From contig NZ_JAHVAA010000006.1 in the NCBI RefSeq assembly GCF_019264485.1, positions 124,001-188,000 on the forward strand: DNA of 64,000 nucleotides, given 5' to 3'. The notes beneath the pieces are model-generated. The model made no database searches, was not told the origin of the DNA, and saw only the letters and a list, made by a program, of their open reading frames with translations. Within the stretch, counting starts at the first letter, position 1, and each line of letters opens with the position of its first letter. Shown piece after piece: positions 35,393-45,116 of this stretch. The translations under genes and the position numbers were made by a program. Source of the stretch: Sediminibacterium sp. GTDB lineage: Bacteria > Bacteroidota > Bacteroidia > Chitinophagales > Chitinophagaceae.

Positions 35393-36907
35393 TTACCGTA
35401 GTGTCATCAGCTGTTTAATATCGTCAATGTACTTTCTGTCGTTACTGAGTCGCGGTACTTTATGTTGTCCTCCCAGTTTTCCTTTGCTTTTTAACCATTG
35501 ATTAAATAAACCTGCTGGCACTGCATGTACCTGTGGAAGTGTTAATGCCATATCCTTGTAACGTTTGGCCTCATAATCACTGTTCAACGATTTGAGTGCG
35601 CAATCGAGTTCATAGGCAAACGCATCAGTTGACGCAGGATGCTCTTCAAACTCAATCAACCATTCATGCGCGCCCTTGCTATGATCGCCAAAATAAACAG
35701 GGGCAGCCGTATAATCTTTAACTACCAATCCTGTTTTTTCTGCAGCCATAGTAATGGCTTTATCGGAATTGTCTGCAATTACTTCTTCTCCAAAAGCATT
35801 GATATATTGTTTTAACCTGCCACTTACTTTTATCCTGAATGGGTTAAGTGAGGTAAACTGAACGGTATCTCCCACCAGGTATCTCCACAGACCCCCATTG
35901 GTACTAATAACAAGCGCATAGTTTTTACCCATTTCTACTTTATCAAGACCAACGGTAAGCGGGTCTTTTTTCCCGTATTCTTCTACGGGCATAAACTCAT
36001 AAAATATGCCGTGGTTTAAGAAGAGTAACATGCCTTCTTCATTTGGGTCGTCCTGTGCAGCAAAAAAGCCTTCACTGGCATTGTACATTTCAAGATAGGT
36101 ACAATCCTCCCCGATTAGTTTTTTAAACTGTTCGCGGTAAGGAGTAAAAGATACACCCCCATGTATGTACAATTCAAGATCGGGCCATACTTCTTTAAGA
36201 GTTTGTTTGCCAGTAATCTCAAGAATACGTTTTATCAAAACCAAAGTCCAGGTAGGAACACCTGAAATAGAAGTAACGGTTTCAGGGATAGTAGACTGGG
36301 CCAGTTTTTCAATCTTTTCTTCCCATTCATCCATGAGTGCAATAGAAAGTTCTGGTGTTCTGATCCAGTTTGCCCAGATGGGGGTGTTTTGTAAGAGTAC
36401 AGCACTCAGATCGCCATAATTTACTTCCTCATTTATTTTACTGATCTGGTGGCTGCCACCAATAACCAATCCCTTTCCGGTAAGCAAATGACTTTCATTG
36501 TGGTAATTATAATACAGTGTGAGTACGTCTTTTGCGGCCTGGTAATGACAGTCTTCCAGGCTTTCCTGTGTAATGGGAATGAATTTGCTTTTATCGCTGG
36601 TAGTGCCGCTGCTCTTGGCAAACCAGTTTACAGGGGTGTTCCACAAAAGATGCTGCTCACCCTGCATTAATCTTTCGATATAAGGTTTCAGATCATCGTA
36701 TTCATGAATGGGAACTGACGCTTTGAATTTGCGGATATTAAAAAGAGAGGTAAACCCATACTTGCGGCCAAATTCTGAGTACTGTCCATGTGTTACAAGG
36801 TCTTGCAGCACTTCTCTCTGTGTGGCTATGGGGTCAGTAATCCATTGCTCAATGCGCCAATGCCTGAACCGGGCCAAACGTGATATAGCAGGACTGAGCA
36901 GTTTCAT
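35393..36907 (-). CDS. GH3 family protein
   Basis: A 504-residue member of the GH3 auxin-responsive-promoter family, a branch of the acyl-adenylate-forming enzymes. Visible motifs are NWFAKSSGTTSDKSKFIPIT (ATP-binding, about 95-115), LEMYNASEGFFAAQDD and GLWRYLVGDTVQF. Plant members conjugate amino acids to acyl acids; the substrate of bacterial ones is unknown. The ATG at 36907 is chosen over an in-frame TTG five codons upstream. Confidence 0.88.
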   Translation of the reverse strand: MKLLSPAISRLARFRHWRIEQWITDPIATQREVLQDLVTHGQYSEFGRKYGFTSLFNIRKFKASVPIHEYDDLKPYIERLMQGEQHLLWNTPVNWFAKSSGTTSDKSKFIPITQESLEDCHYQAAKDVLTLYYNYHNESHLLTGKGLVIGGSHQISKINEEVNYGDLSAVLLQNTPIWANWIRTPELSIALMDEWEEKIEKLAQSTIPETVTSISGVPTWTLVLIKRILEITGKQTLKEVWPDLELYIHGGVSFTPYREQFKKLIGEDCTYLEMYNASEGFFAAQDDPNEEGMLLFLNHGIFYEFMPVEEYGKKDPLTVGLDKVEMGKNYALVISTNGGLWRYLVGDTVQFTSLNPFRIKVSGRLKQYINAFGEEVIADNSDKAITMAAEKTGLVVKDYTAAPVYFGDHSKGAHEWLIEFEEHPASTDAFAYELDCALKSLNSDYEAKRYKDMALTLPQVHAVPAGLFNQWLKSKGKLGGQHKVPRLSNDRKYIDDIKQLMTLR

Positions 36908-36997
36908 GGTTGATAATAGCAAAATAAGGAATCGGGCTGATAAATACTAATCTGTGACTCTGTCGCTAAAATTATTTCCTGATAGGTAAGTAATCTG

Positions 36998-37819
36998 CTA
37001 TTCGTGTATTGATGAAGGCGCTGTTTGTGTTTTGCCCATTTCAATGATCCAGTCTTTTCTTCTTAATTCAAAATTGGTGCCGAGGTATAAACGCCTTACC
37101 TGTTCATCATCTGCCAGTTCTTCTGCTGTGCCATGTTTAAATATTTTACCTTCAATAAGCAGATAGGCGCGGTCGCAAATAGAGAGGGTTTCGTTTACAT
37201 TATGGTCAGTAATGAGGATACCGATATTTTTATATTTCAGTCGGGCTACTACACCCTGTATATCTTCAACAGCAATCGGGTCTACACCTGCAAAGGGCTC
37301 ATCCAGTAATATAAATTTCGGATCAACAGCCAATGCCCGGGCAATTTCTGTTCTTCTTCTTTCGCCGCCACTTAAACTGTCGCCATTATTTTTGCGCACA
37401 TGGTGCAGGTTAAATTCGTCCAGTAACTGATTGAGTTTATATATCCTTTCTTTCTTTGTAAGTGAAGTCATCTCCAGCACCGCAAGAATATTGTCTTCAA
37501 CACTTAATGTTCTGAACACACTGGCTTCCTGAGGCAGGTAACCAATACCCATCTGCGCCCTTTTATACATGGGTAGTTTGGTAATATCGGTATCGTTGAG
37601 GAATACACTTCCTTCATCAGGTTTAATCAGTCCAACCACCATATAGAAAGTGGTGGTTTTACCGGCACCATTGGGCCCTAATAAACCAACGATTTCGCCC
37701 TGGTTCACATTAATACTTACCTGTTTTACAACGGTTCTGCCCTTGTAACTCTTAACCAGTTGCTGGGTATGTATGGTTAGACTCAAAATCTTTGTTTCAA
37801 CAAAAATACGGCTTCTCAT
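36998..37819 (-). CDS. lptB: LPS export ABC transporter ATP-binding protein
   Basis: An ABC ATPase with Walker [11 protein letters not shown]-loop, LSGGERRR signature and Walker [14 protein letters not shown], all of LptB type. It drives lipopolysaccharide transport with LptF/G. The outer ATG at 37819 is kept as boundary, but a perfect -7 element (TATTTTTG, 37801-37808) lies inside its first codons, so translation probably starts at the in-frame TTG at 37786 ([16 protein letters not shown]). That N-terminus fits LptB length better. Confidence 0.93.
   Translation of the reverse strand: MRSRIFVETKILSLTIHTQQLVKSYKGRTVVKQVSINVNQGEIVGLLGPNGAGKTTTFYMVVGLIKPDEGSVFLNDTDITKLPMYKRAQMGIGYLPQEASVFRTLSVEDNILAVLEMTSLTKKERIYKLNQLLDEFNLHHVRKNNGDSLSGGERRRTEIARALAVDPKFILLDEPFAGVDPIAVEDIQGVVARLKYKNIGILITDHNVNETLSICDRAYLLIEGKIFKHGTAEELADDEQVRRLYLGTNFELRRKDWIIEMGKTQTAPSSIHE
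37801..37808 (-). promoter_or_regulatory. -7 element inside the annotated 5 prime end of lptB
   Basis: TATTTTTG on the minus strand matches TAnnTTTG, 14 bases before an in-frame TTG at 37786. It favours the shorter LptB. Confidence 0.4.
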
Positions 37820-37915
37820 TTGCAGAAATGCACCTGTTTGCCGGATTAACAGATGTTTTTATAAAGCTGTTAAGGCTGTATATTGCAGCCATTTAGAACC
37901 CGCAAGCAAGCAGGC

Positions 37916-38869
37916 ATGAAGATTACAGAACATATACAACAGGCAAAAGACACGCTGATTTCTTTTGAGGTATTACCTCCTTTAAAAGGGAAGACCATCG
38001 TTTCATTATATGATCACCTCGACCCATTGATGGAATTTAAGCCATCATGGATCAATGTTACTTATCACAGAAGTGAAACCATGTTCAAGAAAAAACCCGA
38101 TAATACTTTCGAAAAAGTGGAAGTACGTAAACGTCCGGGTACGGTAGGTATTTGCGCCGCCATTATGAACCATTACCAGGTAGATGCGGTACCGCATATT
38201 ATTTGTGGAGGATTTACCAAACGTGAAACAGAAGATGCTTTAATTGACCTTGATTTTCTGGGTATTGATAATGTACTGGCCTTACGTGGTGATGCTGCTA
38301 AAAATGAATCAGCTTTTGAACCAGAACCCGGAGGTAATCATTATGCCATTGAACTGATTCGTCAGGTAAATAATATGAATAATGGTTTGTACATTGATGA
38401 AGACATCAAGAATGGCGGGAAAACCAAATTCTGTATTGGCGTGGCGGGTTATCCCGAAAAACATTTTGAAGCTCCCAACCTCGAAATAGACCTTGCCAAA
38501 CTCAAAGAAAAAGTAGATGCGGGTGCTGAATACATCATGACGCAGATGTTTTTTGATAACCAGAAGTTTTTTGATTTTGTAAAAAGCTGTAAAGACATGG
38601 GGATCAATGTGCCGATTATTCCGGGACTAAAACCCATCACTAATAAAAAACAATTATCGGTTTTGCCTCGCATTTTTCATGTGGATATTCCAACAGATCT
38701 TTCTAATGCCATTATGAAATGCAAGACCGATGCGGAATGTGAACAGGTAGGTACCGAGTGGCTCACACAGCAAAGCCGTGAACTGAAAGCCTTTGGCGTT
38801 CCTGTATTACACTATTATACTTTAGGTAAACCCAAAGTAATCTGGAACGTGGTAAAAGAACTCGTCTAA
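37916..38869 (+). CDS. metF: methylenetetrahydrofolate reductase
   Basis: A 317-residue MTHFR: FEVLPPLKG near the start (catalytic Glu), DNVLALRGDAAK (flavin/NADH site) and GAEYIMTQMFFDNQKFF are diagnostic. It reduces 5,10-methylene-THF to 5-methyl-THF for methionine synthesis. The ATG at 37916 is chosen; an in-frame TTG 33 bases upstream falls in a TATATTGC promoter-like element. A bidirectional terminator follows directly. Confidence 0.95.
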   Translation: MKITEHIQQAKDTLISFEVLPPLKGKTIVSLYDHLDPLMEFKPSWINVTYHRSETMFKKKPDNTFEKVEVRKRPGTVGICAAIMNHYQVDAVPHIICGGFTKRETEDALIDLDFLGIDNVLALRGDAAKNESAFEPEPGGNHYAIELIRQVNNMNNGLYIDEDIKNGGKTKFCIGVAGYPEKHFEAPNLEIDLAKLKEKVDAGAEYIMTQMFFDNQKFFDFVKSCKDMGINVPIIPGLKPITNKKQLSVLPRIFHVDIPTDLSNAIMKCKTDAECEQVGTEWLTQQSRELKAFGVPVLHYYTLGKPKVIWNVVKELV

Positions 38870-38872
38870 AAT

Positions 38873-38908
38873 AAAAAAAATCCGGTCTGAAAAGACCGGA
38901 TTTTTTTT
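38873..38908. terminator. bidirectional intrinsic terminator
   Basis: Stem TCCGGTCT-GAAA-AGACCGGA (38881-38900) is flanked by eight A on the left and eight T on the right, between the convergent metF and redoxin genes. The right T run includes the start of the redoxin stop codon. Confidence 0.9.
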
Positions 38909-40400
38909 ACTTGTTCTTAGATTTCGTCATAATCAAATCATCAAACTGTTCGATACTTAGCTGTTTGGCGATGATTCGTTTGTCTTTATCTAAAAGGTAA
39001 AGTGTTGGTGTTTTAAAAATATCATATAGCTGCCTGTAATTGGGTGCACCTGCTTTTTCTTCTGCATCTCGGGCAGCTTTGGTTTGATAAGTATGTGTCC
39101 AGCCTGATAATTTATTATCACTGATAAATTTTTTCCAGGCAGGGAGCTCATTTTCATAAATGTTTACACCATATATCGCCACGTTCATATTTTTCCATTT
39201 ATGGCGGTAAAATGAGTCTAAGCGTGGCATTTCGTCTTTGCAATGCCCGCAGTTGGGGTCCCAGAAAGCTACAACTGTAAAAGCAGCATTAATGCTGTGA
39301 AGTGGAACGATTTTCCCGGTTGTATCTGTTAAATTCAATACTGGTGCAGGTTTGCCGAGTTGATTGGCCATTAAGCTATAGGCTCTTTCAATTACCGTTT
39401 TACGGGAGCTTGCATTGAGAATGGTGGTATCGCCTTTGGCATAAAAATTTTCAAAGAGGTATACAAATACTTTATCCTGACCCATGAATTCGGGATTCAT
39501 GTATTTGTTGGTGAACTTGGTGAGCAAATAAGGGTAGATTTCTTTTCCAGTTCGTGCGGAAAGTAAAATGTATTTCACTTCTTCAATCAGTGAGTCGGGC
39601 TCAGGTGAAACATAATATTTGAAATAATCATCGAGTTTAGGCTCAAAAAAAGGTGTTCTCAGGAGCCGGTCATCACTAAATAACACATCATCCCAGAAAT
39701 GATCTTTTACATAGCGGTATGGGTAAGCAGAATCGGCTTTGCCATTTACTACTGGAACTGGAGGTAGCTCAGGTCTTTTCATGGTATTAAACAACATGGC
39801 CAGCAAAGAATTGGGATGTTGTTTCATGATATTCGCTCTGTAGTCCTGTAATTCTTTGTCTGCTTTGGTGAGCGCAGCCAGCAAACGTATAGAATCGGCT
39901 TTATTGGTAGCTGTTTTGTAAGCATTACTAAGTTGTTGAATCAATTGCCCTTTTTCAACAGAGAAACCTGTATAGCTTTTAAAGAGGTCATTGTCAACAG
40001 AACCACGAATAACAGCCTGGTCTTTTAAAGAAGTGTCGCCTACAATACTGAATTGCTGAACATTATCCATTAATACCTCAAACTGAATGGTCATTTGCGG
40101 AGATACCACAAAATAAATACCCCCCGTTAGCTTTTTGTCGCCTTTAAAAACACCCTGACTTTTATCATTCAGCATGGCAGAATCAACCAGTGTTCTGCCG
40201 GTACCCATATAACTACCCAGGTATACTTTACAGTTTTTTAAAGGGGTAAGTGTAATGGAGATATTTCTCCCGGTAGAGCCTGTTTTTGGACTGGTCTTAA
40301 GCGGTGCTTTGGGTTTTGGTTTTGATGTTGCTGATTTCTGTTGAGAAAAAGCGGTTAATGATAAAGCCATACAGGCCAGCCATAAGAAACAATACTTCAT
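38907..40400 (-). CDS. TlpA-like thiol-disulfide oxidoreductase with DUF5106/DUF4369 domains
   Basis: A 497-residue periplasmic protein: signal peptide (to about 19), a Pro/Lys-rich stretch, a DUF4369-like beta domain (about 45-150), a helical DUF5106 domain (about 160-345) and a C-terminal thioredoxin domain (about 350-497) with FWDPNCGHCKDEM. The CGHC pair suggests a reductase for secreted or cytochrome thiols. Its start is divergent from rlmD, and a perfect -7 element (40418-40425) lies 17 bases upstream. Confidence 0.85.
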   Translation of the reverse strand: MKYCFLWLACMALSLTAFSQQKSATSKPKPKAPLKTSPKTGSTGRNISITLTPLKNCKVYLGSYMGTGRTLVDSAMLNDKSQGVFKGDKKLTGGIYFVVSPQMTIQFEVLMDNVQQFSIVGDTSLKDQAVIRGSVDNDLFKSYTGFSVEKGQLIQQLSNAYKTATNKADSIRLLAALTKADKELQDYRANIMKQHPNSLLAMLFNTMKRPELPPVPVVNGKADSAYPYRYVKDHFWDDVLFSDDRLLRTPFFEPKLDDYFKYYVSPEPDSLIEEVKYILLSARTGKEIYPYLLTKFTNKYMNPEFMGQDKVFVYLFENFYAKGDTTILNASSRKTVIERAYSLMANQLGKPAPVLNLTDTTGKIVPLHSINAAFTVVAFWDPNCGHCKDEMPRLDSFYRHKWKNMNVAIYGVNIYENELPAWKKFISDNKLSGWTHTYQTKAARDAEEKAGAPNYRQLYDIFKTPTLYLLDKDKRIIAKQLSIEQFDDLIMTKSKNK

Positions 40401-40417
40401 ATCCTGAGAATTGGGCC

Positions 40418-40425
40418 CAAATTTA
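40418..40425 (-). promoter_or_regulatory. -7 element of the TlpA-like gene
   Basis: TAAATTTG on the minus strand, 17 bases before the ATG at 40400. Confidence 0.6.
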
Positions 40426-40488
40426 GTTAATTACTTAAATGGGTTCGTTAATCATCTGTCAAATACATCATTTCAGGATCTTCATAGT

Positions 40489-40496
40489 TACCTTTG
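40489..40496 (+). promoter_or_regulatory. -7 element of rlmD
   Basis: TACCTTTG, only 4 bases before the GTG at 40501. Transcription would begin at or within a few bases of the start codon. Confidence 0.55.
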
Positions 40497-40500
40497 CCAC

Positions 40501-41925
40501 GTGAGAAAGCAAAAGAAAAGAATCATTTTAGAGAATATAAGGGTAGAAGACTATGCTGCCGAGGGCCGTTCACTGGCAAGGGTAGATGGTAAAGTTATTT
40601 TTATTGAAGGTGCCGTTCCGGGCGATGTGGTGAATATTCAGCTTACCAAAAACAAGTCCGACTGGGCTGAGGGGCATACTATTCAGATCAATAGCTTCTC
40701 TACTGACCGGGTAGCGCCGTTTTGTGCTCATTTCGGGGTTTGTGGGGGATGTCAGTGGCAGATGCTTCCTTATGAACAACAACTGAGGTATAAACAAAAA
40801 CAGGTAACAGATAATCTTACACGTATTGGCCGTATTGAACTGCCGGAGATGATGCCCATTGCAGGTGCCGGTGAAACCCGCTATTACCGCAATAAAATGG
40901 AATATACATTTGCCACAAGAAAATATATTCCAGCAGATGTGTTCAGGCAGATGAAAACAGAAGGTATTAATCCTGATGAATTGCCCGGTGCAGCCGGTTT
41001 TCATGCACGCGGTTTTTTTGATAAAGTAGTGGAAATAGATACCTGTCATTTACAGGCTGAGCCCACCAATCTTATCCGGAAATTTGCAGCATCATACACG
41101 CTCGACAATGGGCTGCCTTTTTATGATATTAAACAACACCAGGGCTGGTTGCGAAATATGTTTGTTAGAAATACCAGCACCGGGGAGTTGATGGTAAATG
41201 TAATTCTGGGGTATGAAGACAAAGAACACCGAGAAGCGCTGTTGAATGGAATGCTGAAAGCTTTCCCTGAGATCACCACTTTATTATATACAATTAATAC
41301 CAAACGTAACGATAGTTTGTTTGATCTTAACCCGCAGGTGTATACTGGTAAAGGTTATATCATTGAAAAACTGGAAGATTTTCAATTCAAGATCAGCCCC
41401 AAATCCTTTTTTCAGACCAATACCAAACAGGCTGAAAAACTATACCAGATAACCCGCGACTTTGCTGAACTTGATGGTTCACAAACTGTATATGATCTGT
41501 ACTGTGGTACAGGTAGCATTGGTATTTTTGTTAGTAAGCAGGCAGCCAGGGTAGTGGGTGTGGAAGTAATTGCCGACGCAATTGAAGATGCAAAAGAGAA
41601 TGCAATTCTCAACGGACTTACGCATACTGCTTTTTTTGCGGGTGATGTAGTGGATATTTGTGATGATGTATTCTTTACTACACATGGCAAACCCGATGTA
41701 GTAATTACTGACCCTCCAAGAGCGGGCATGCATGATAAACTGGTGAGGAAACTATTGGATATTGCCGCGCCAACAGTTGTGTATGTAAGCTGTAATCCGG
41801 CTACACAGGCGCGCGATCTGGCATTACTGGACGAGAAATACAAGGTCACAAAAATTCAACCTGTTGATATGTTTCCGCATACCTTGCATATAGAAAATGT
41901 GGTGCAGTTAAAGTTGAGAGACTAA
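40501..41925 (+). CDS. rlmD: 23S rRNA (uracil-5-)-methyltransferase RlmD/RumA family
   Basis: About 474 residues: TRAM domain (about 5-65), iron-sulfur cysteines in CAHFGVCGGCQW, and a Rossmann methyltransferase domain with SPKSFFQTN, DLYCGTGSIGIF, DPPRAG and the catalytic YVSCNPATQARD. It methylates U1939 (or U747-type sites) of 23S rRNA. The GTG at 40501 (VRKQKKRIILENI) is chosen because families start here and a -7 element lies directly upstream; a longer frame begins in the promoter region. Confidence 0.9.
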   Translation: MRKQKKRIILENIRVEDYAAEGRSLARVDGKVIFIEGAVPGDVVNIQLTKNKSDWAEGHTIQINSFSTDRVAPFCAHFGVCGGCQWQMLPYEQQLRYKQKQVTDNLTRIGRIELPEMMPIAGAGETRYYRNKMEYTFATRKYIPADVFRQMKTEGINPDELPGAAGFHARGFFDKVVEIDTCHLQAEPTNLIRKFAASYTLDNGLPFYDIKQHQGWLRNMFVRNTSTGELMVNVILGYEDKEHREALLNGMLKAFPEITTLLYTINTKRNDSLFDLNPQVYTGKGYIIEKLEDFQFKISPKSFFQTNTKQAEKLYQITRDFAELDGSQTVYDLYCGTGSIGIFVSKQAARVVGVEVIADAIEDAKENAILNGLTHTAFFAGDVVDICDDVFFTTHGKPDVVITDPPRAGMHDKLVRKLLDIAAPTVVYVSCNPATQARDLALLDEKYKVTKIQPVDMFPHTLHIENVVQLKLRD

Positions 41926-41964
41926 TTTTATTTTATCTAATAAATACGCGTAAGCGTTATTAAT

Positions 41965-42810
41965 ATGACAGAATTCAGACCGGGAAGATTTGAGATATTA
42001 CCGATCATCATCAAGAACCTGTTGATCATTAATGGTATTTTTTTTCTCGCACAGATTACTTTCTCAAAAGGTGTGGCCCCTGTTTTTTCTTTTGAAGATC
42101 ATTTTGCCTTACATGCCTGGCAGAGTGAATTGTTTAAGCCATGGCAACTCATTACACATATGTTCATGCATAGTACCTATGATTATTTTCATATCATCGG
42201 TAATATGTTTGCCCTCTGGATGTTTGGCTCTGTATTGGAAAATGTATGGGGTGCCAAACGCTTTCTTACTTTTTACCTGATTTGCGGACTGGGCGCGGCA
42301 TTAATGCACCTGCTTTTTCTTTCTTATGAATTATCGCCCATTATCAGAGATTTTACATTAGTAGCACAACAGCAAAATGATCCGGTTGGTTTTACAGATG
42401 CCTTACTCAGTTTCGGACGTAAATATGAGCTGAGCTGGTACAGACCCGAGCTTATTACTTACCTGCGTTCAGCTCCAGGTAATACTGAAATAACAGAACA
42501 AATATTAAGTAATATCACTTCTTTTTATGAGAGTCGCCTGAATACTGCAACAGTAGGTGCAAGCGGGGCTGTATTTGGTATACTGGCAGCCTTTGTATAC
42601 CTCTTCCCAAATACCTATATATATATCTATTTCCTGGTTCCTGTAAAGGCTAAATGGCTGGGGATACTCTACTTCGGGTATGAAATATTTTATGCAGTAC
42701 AAAATTCTGCCGGAGATAATGTCGCCAGATGGGCGCATATAGGAGGCGGTATTGTGGGTCTGCTGATTGTGATAACCTGGAACAAAACCAACAGAAAAAC
42801 GTTGTATTAA
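41965..42810 (+). CDS. rhomboid-family intramembrane serine protease
   Basis: A 281-residue protein with six or so membrane helices. The catalytic dyad is Ser200 in GASGAVFG and His258 in RWAHIGGG. The N-terminal HMFMHSTYDYFHIIGNM motif supplies the supporting His and Asn. An insertion of about 70 residues (about 120-190) between helices is a variation seen in Bacteroidota. It cleaves membrane proteins within the bilayer. A second rhomboid follows 17 bases downstream. Confidence 0.92.
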   Translation: MTEFRPGRFEILPIIIKNLLIINGIFFLAQITFSKGVAPVFSFEDHFALHAWQSELFKPWQLITHMFMHSTYDYFHIIGNMFALWMFGSVLENVWGAKRFLTFYLICGLGAALMHLLFLSYELSPIIRDFTLVAQQQNDPVGFTDALLSFGRKYELSWYRPELITYLRSAPGNTEITEQILSNITSFYESRLNTATVGASGAVFGILAAFVYLFPNTYIYIYFLVPVKAKWLGILYFGYEIFYAVQNSAGDNVARWAHIGGGIVGLLIVITWNKTNRKTLY

Positions 42811-42827
42811 TAAAGTAACCGTGCGAT

Positions 42828-43754
42828 ATGGCTATACAAACTTATAAAAGCAATAGCAGGAAAATATTACTGGGGCAGGATAATAATTCACTCGTGTTCC
42901 TGTTTGCTGTAAACATGCTGATGTTTGTTATCGTGAACTTTCTTAAGGTAGTATATTATTTATCGGAGATACCCGATGAATTCTTTTACAGCCAGGTATT
43001 AAACTGGTTGAGCCTCCCGGCTCAGACAGACATTTTTCTAACACGTCCCTGGACTTTAATCTCTGCTATAATTACGCATCATAGTATTTGGCAACTGATC
43101 AGTAGTATGTTGTGGTTATGGTGTTTTGGTTTCATCTTACAGGACCTTGCAGGAAACAATAAACTTATTCCTATTTATATCTACGGTGGTCTTGTGGGAA
43201 GTATTTCCTTCCTGCTTATGAATAACCTGGTTCCTGTACTGGCTAATAATGTACAAACAGTAGCGCCTCTGCTGGGTGCAGGATCTGCTGTGATGGCTAT
43301 TGCAGTAGCAACCACTACACTTGCGCCAAATTACAGGGTGTTTCCTCTGATCAATGGTGGTATTCCACTATGGGTAATTACACTCATATTTGTTGCCATT
43401 GACTTTGCAACAATGGCCAGCAGTAATGCAGGTATTGGAGCCGGACATCTTATGGCAGGAATGATCGGTTATTTCTATATCCGTCAGATGCGGAGAGGAT
43501 CGGACTGGGGAGCATGGATGAATAAATTTGCACAATGGCTGGATGATCTCTTTAATCCTGAAAAAAAGCATAGGCAAAAATCATCATCCGAGAAACATTT
43601 TTATAAAGCAGAGAATAAACCATTTGAAAAGAAAGCCAATCTCACTCAACAAAGACTGGATGAAATTCTCGATAAAATCAATCAACAGGGTTACCAGTTT
43701 CTTACCGATGAAGAAAAAGCCTTTCTTAAAAGAGCCAGTAAGGAGGATATTTGA
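42828..43754 (+). CDS. second rhomboid-family protein with C-terminal DUF6576-like tail
   Basis: A 308-residue rhomboid-like membrane protein (six helices, about 20-220). Ser153 in GAGSAVMA and His207 in GAGHLMAG align with the dyad, but the Gly after Ser is replaced by Ala. A basic, soluble tail follows; its last 40 residues (LTQQRLDEILDKINQQGYQF and onward) form a helical domain like DUF6576. It is co-transcribed with the first rhomboid and may act as its partner or as a less active protease. Confidence 0.85.
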   Translation: MAIQTYKSNSRKILLGQDNNSLVFLFAVNMLMFVIVNFLKVVYYLSEIPDEFFYSQVLNWLSLPAQTDIFLTRPWTLISAIITHHSIWQLISSMLWLWCFGFILQDLAGNNKLIPIYIYGGLVGSISFLLMNNLVPVLANNVQTVAPLLGAGSAVMAIAVATTTLAPNYRVFPLINGGIPLWVITLIFVAIDFATMASSNAGIGAGHLMAGMIGYFYIRQMRRGSDWGAWMNKFAQWLDDLFNPEKKHRQKSSSEKHFYKAENKPFEKKANLTQQRLDEILDKINQQGYQFLTDEEKAFLKRASKEDI

Positions 43755-43873
43755 CTTTTATATTATCGATCATAATAGTAAGCTCTCAGACTTAAAAACT
43801 GTAGGGCAATAATCTTTAAATCTGACGCTTATTTTTTTCAATTAGATACTGTCATTAATCAGTATTTTAGCTC

Positions 43874-44989
43874 ATGGCAACGAGCTTTTTCCGAAGGGTA
43901 ACTAAAACCCTGATCGTTATATTGAATCTGACGATCGTTCTGCTGTTTCTGCTTGCCAGTTTAAGCCCTTTTTTAAATACAGCCAAATGGTGGATGATAG
44001 GTTTTACCGGGCTCATGGCTCCTTATCTGATTATCGGGCTTATTTTATTTATAATTTTTTGGCTTATTGTAAAGCCCAAAATGGCACTGATTTCATTGGC
44101 TGCCCTACTTATAGGCTTTCAGCAAGTGAATGTGGTGTTTGCCTGGCGACCCGGTTCTGCAGTAAGTGAAAGAAAACCTGAAGGATTAATTCGTGTGGTT
44201 AGCTGGAACATCCAGAGTTTTAATGGGTTTACCAAAAACCAAACGGCCAGGAAACTGGCAAGAACGGAACTCGTTGAATCGATTCTGAAATTTGAACCCG
44301 ATGTCGTGTGTTTACAGGAATTCAACCACAAGGAAGGCGGTAACCCCGAATCGGATAATCTTTCGCTTTTCAGGAAAGCCTATCCTTATCATCATTTTTC
44401 AAAAGATTACATGAGAAATGGAGGAGAATACCAATCGGGTTGTATTATTTTTTCCAAATATCCTATTGCTGGTACAGGGAAAGTGAAATACCCGGTTGCT
44501 GAAAGTTTAATTTATGCCGATCTTGTAAAAGGCAAGGATACAATCAGGGTATTTAATACACATCTCCAGTCTTTTAAATTCAAAGAAGCCGATTATTCTG
44601 ATCTGGAAAGAATCCGGGTACAGGACGACGAAGGCTTGCGGGCTTCCAAAAATATTGTTCGAAAAATGCGTCTGGCCTTTAAACGAAGGGGTGTACAGGC
44701 GGGTATTGTAAAGCAGGAGTTGGATAAGAGCCCCTATCCTTCTATTATCTGTGGCGATTTTAATGATGTGCCTAATTCATACACATATTTTCATATCAAG
44801 GGTATCTGGCAGGATGCATTCCTGAAAAAAGGCTTTGGTATCGGGAGGAGTTTTATAGCCCTGGCGCCTACCCTGCGGATTGATTATATTCTGGCGAATG
44901 GCGATTTTACGGTTAAACTGTTTGATATGGTAGACGAGGGCCTGAGCGACCATATCATGCTTGTTTCTGATCTGCAATTGAAAAAATAA
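43874..44989 (+). CDS. endonuclease/exonuclease/phosphatase family protein, membrane-anchored
   Basis: A 371-residue protein with three N-terminal membrane helices (about 12-95) and a catalytic EEP domain (about 110-371). Motifs are VVSWNIQSF, VCLQEFN (metal Glu), THLQSFKF, ICGDFNDVPNSY, RIDYILAN and LSDHIMLVSD (catalytic His). It would hydrolyse a phosphodiester outside the cytoplasm or at the membrane; the substrate (nucleic acid, lipid) is unknown. It follows the rhomboid pair by 119 bases. Confidence 0.9.
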   Translation: MATSFFRRVTKTLIVILNLTIVLLFLLASLSPFLNTAKWWMIGFTGLMAPYLIIGLILFIIFWLIVKPKMALISLAALLIGFQQVNVVFAWRPGSAVSERKPEGLIRVVSWNIQSFNGFTKNQTARKLARTELVESILKFEPDVVCLQEFNHKEGGNPESDNLSLFRKAYPYHHFSKDYMRNGGEYQSGCIIFSKYPIAGTGKVKYPVAESLIYADLVKGKDTIRVFNTHLQSFKFKEADYSDLERIRVQDDEGLRASKNIVRKMRLAFKRRGVQAGIVKQELDKSPYPSIICGDFNDVPNSYTYFHIKGIWQDAFLKKGFGIGRSFIALAPTLRIDYILANGDFTVKLFDMVDEGLSDHIMLVSDLQLKK

Positions 44990-45116
44990 ATATCTTCGCT
45001 ACATCATGAAGCTGAAATGCATCTTTATCTGTTGTTGCTGTTGTTGATCTATGAAGAGATCTGCTCAGGATCTTATGTCTTTTGTTATCTGATTAATTTC
45101 CCTCTAATTCTCAAGC

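Noticed and set aside
44990..45116. Intergenic gap before cysS inspected for a tRNA or T-box
   Set aside because: No cloverleaf, CCA end or T-box motif is visible; no tRNA was found in any other gap inspected.
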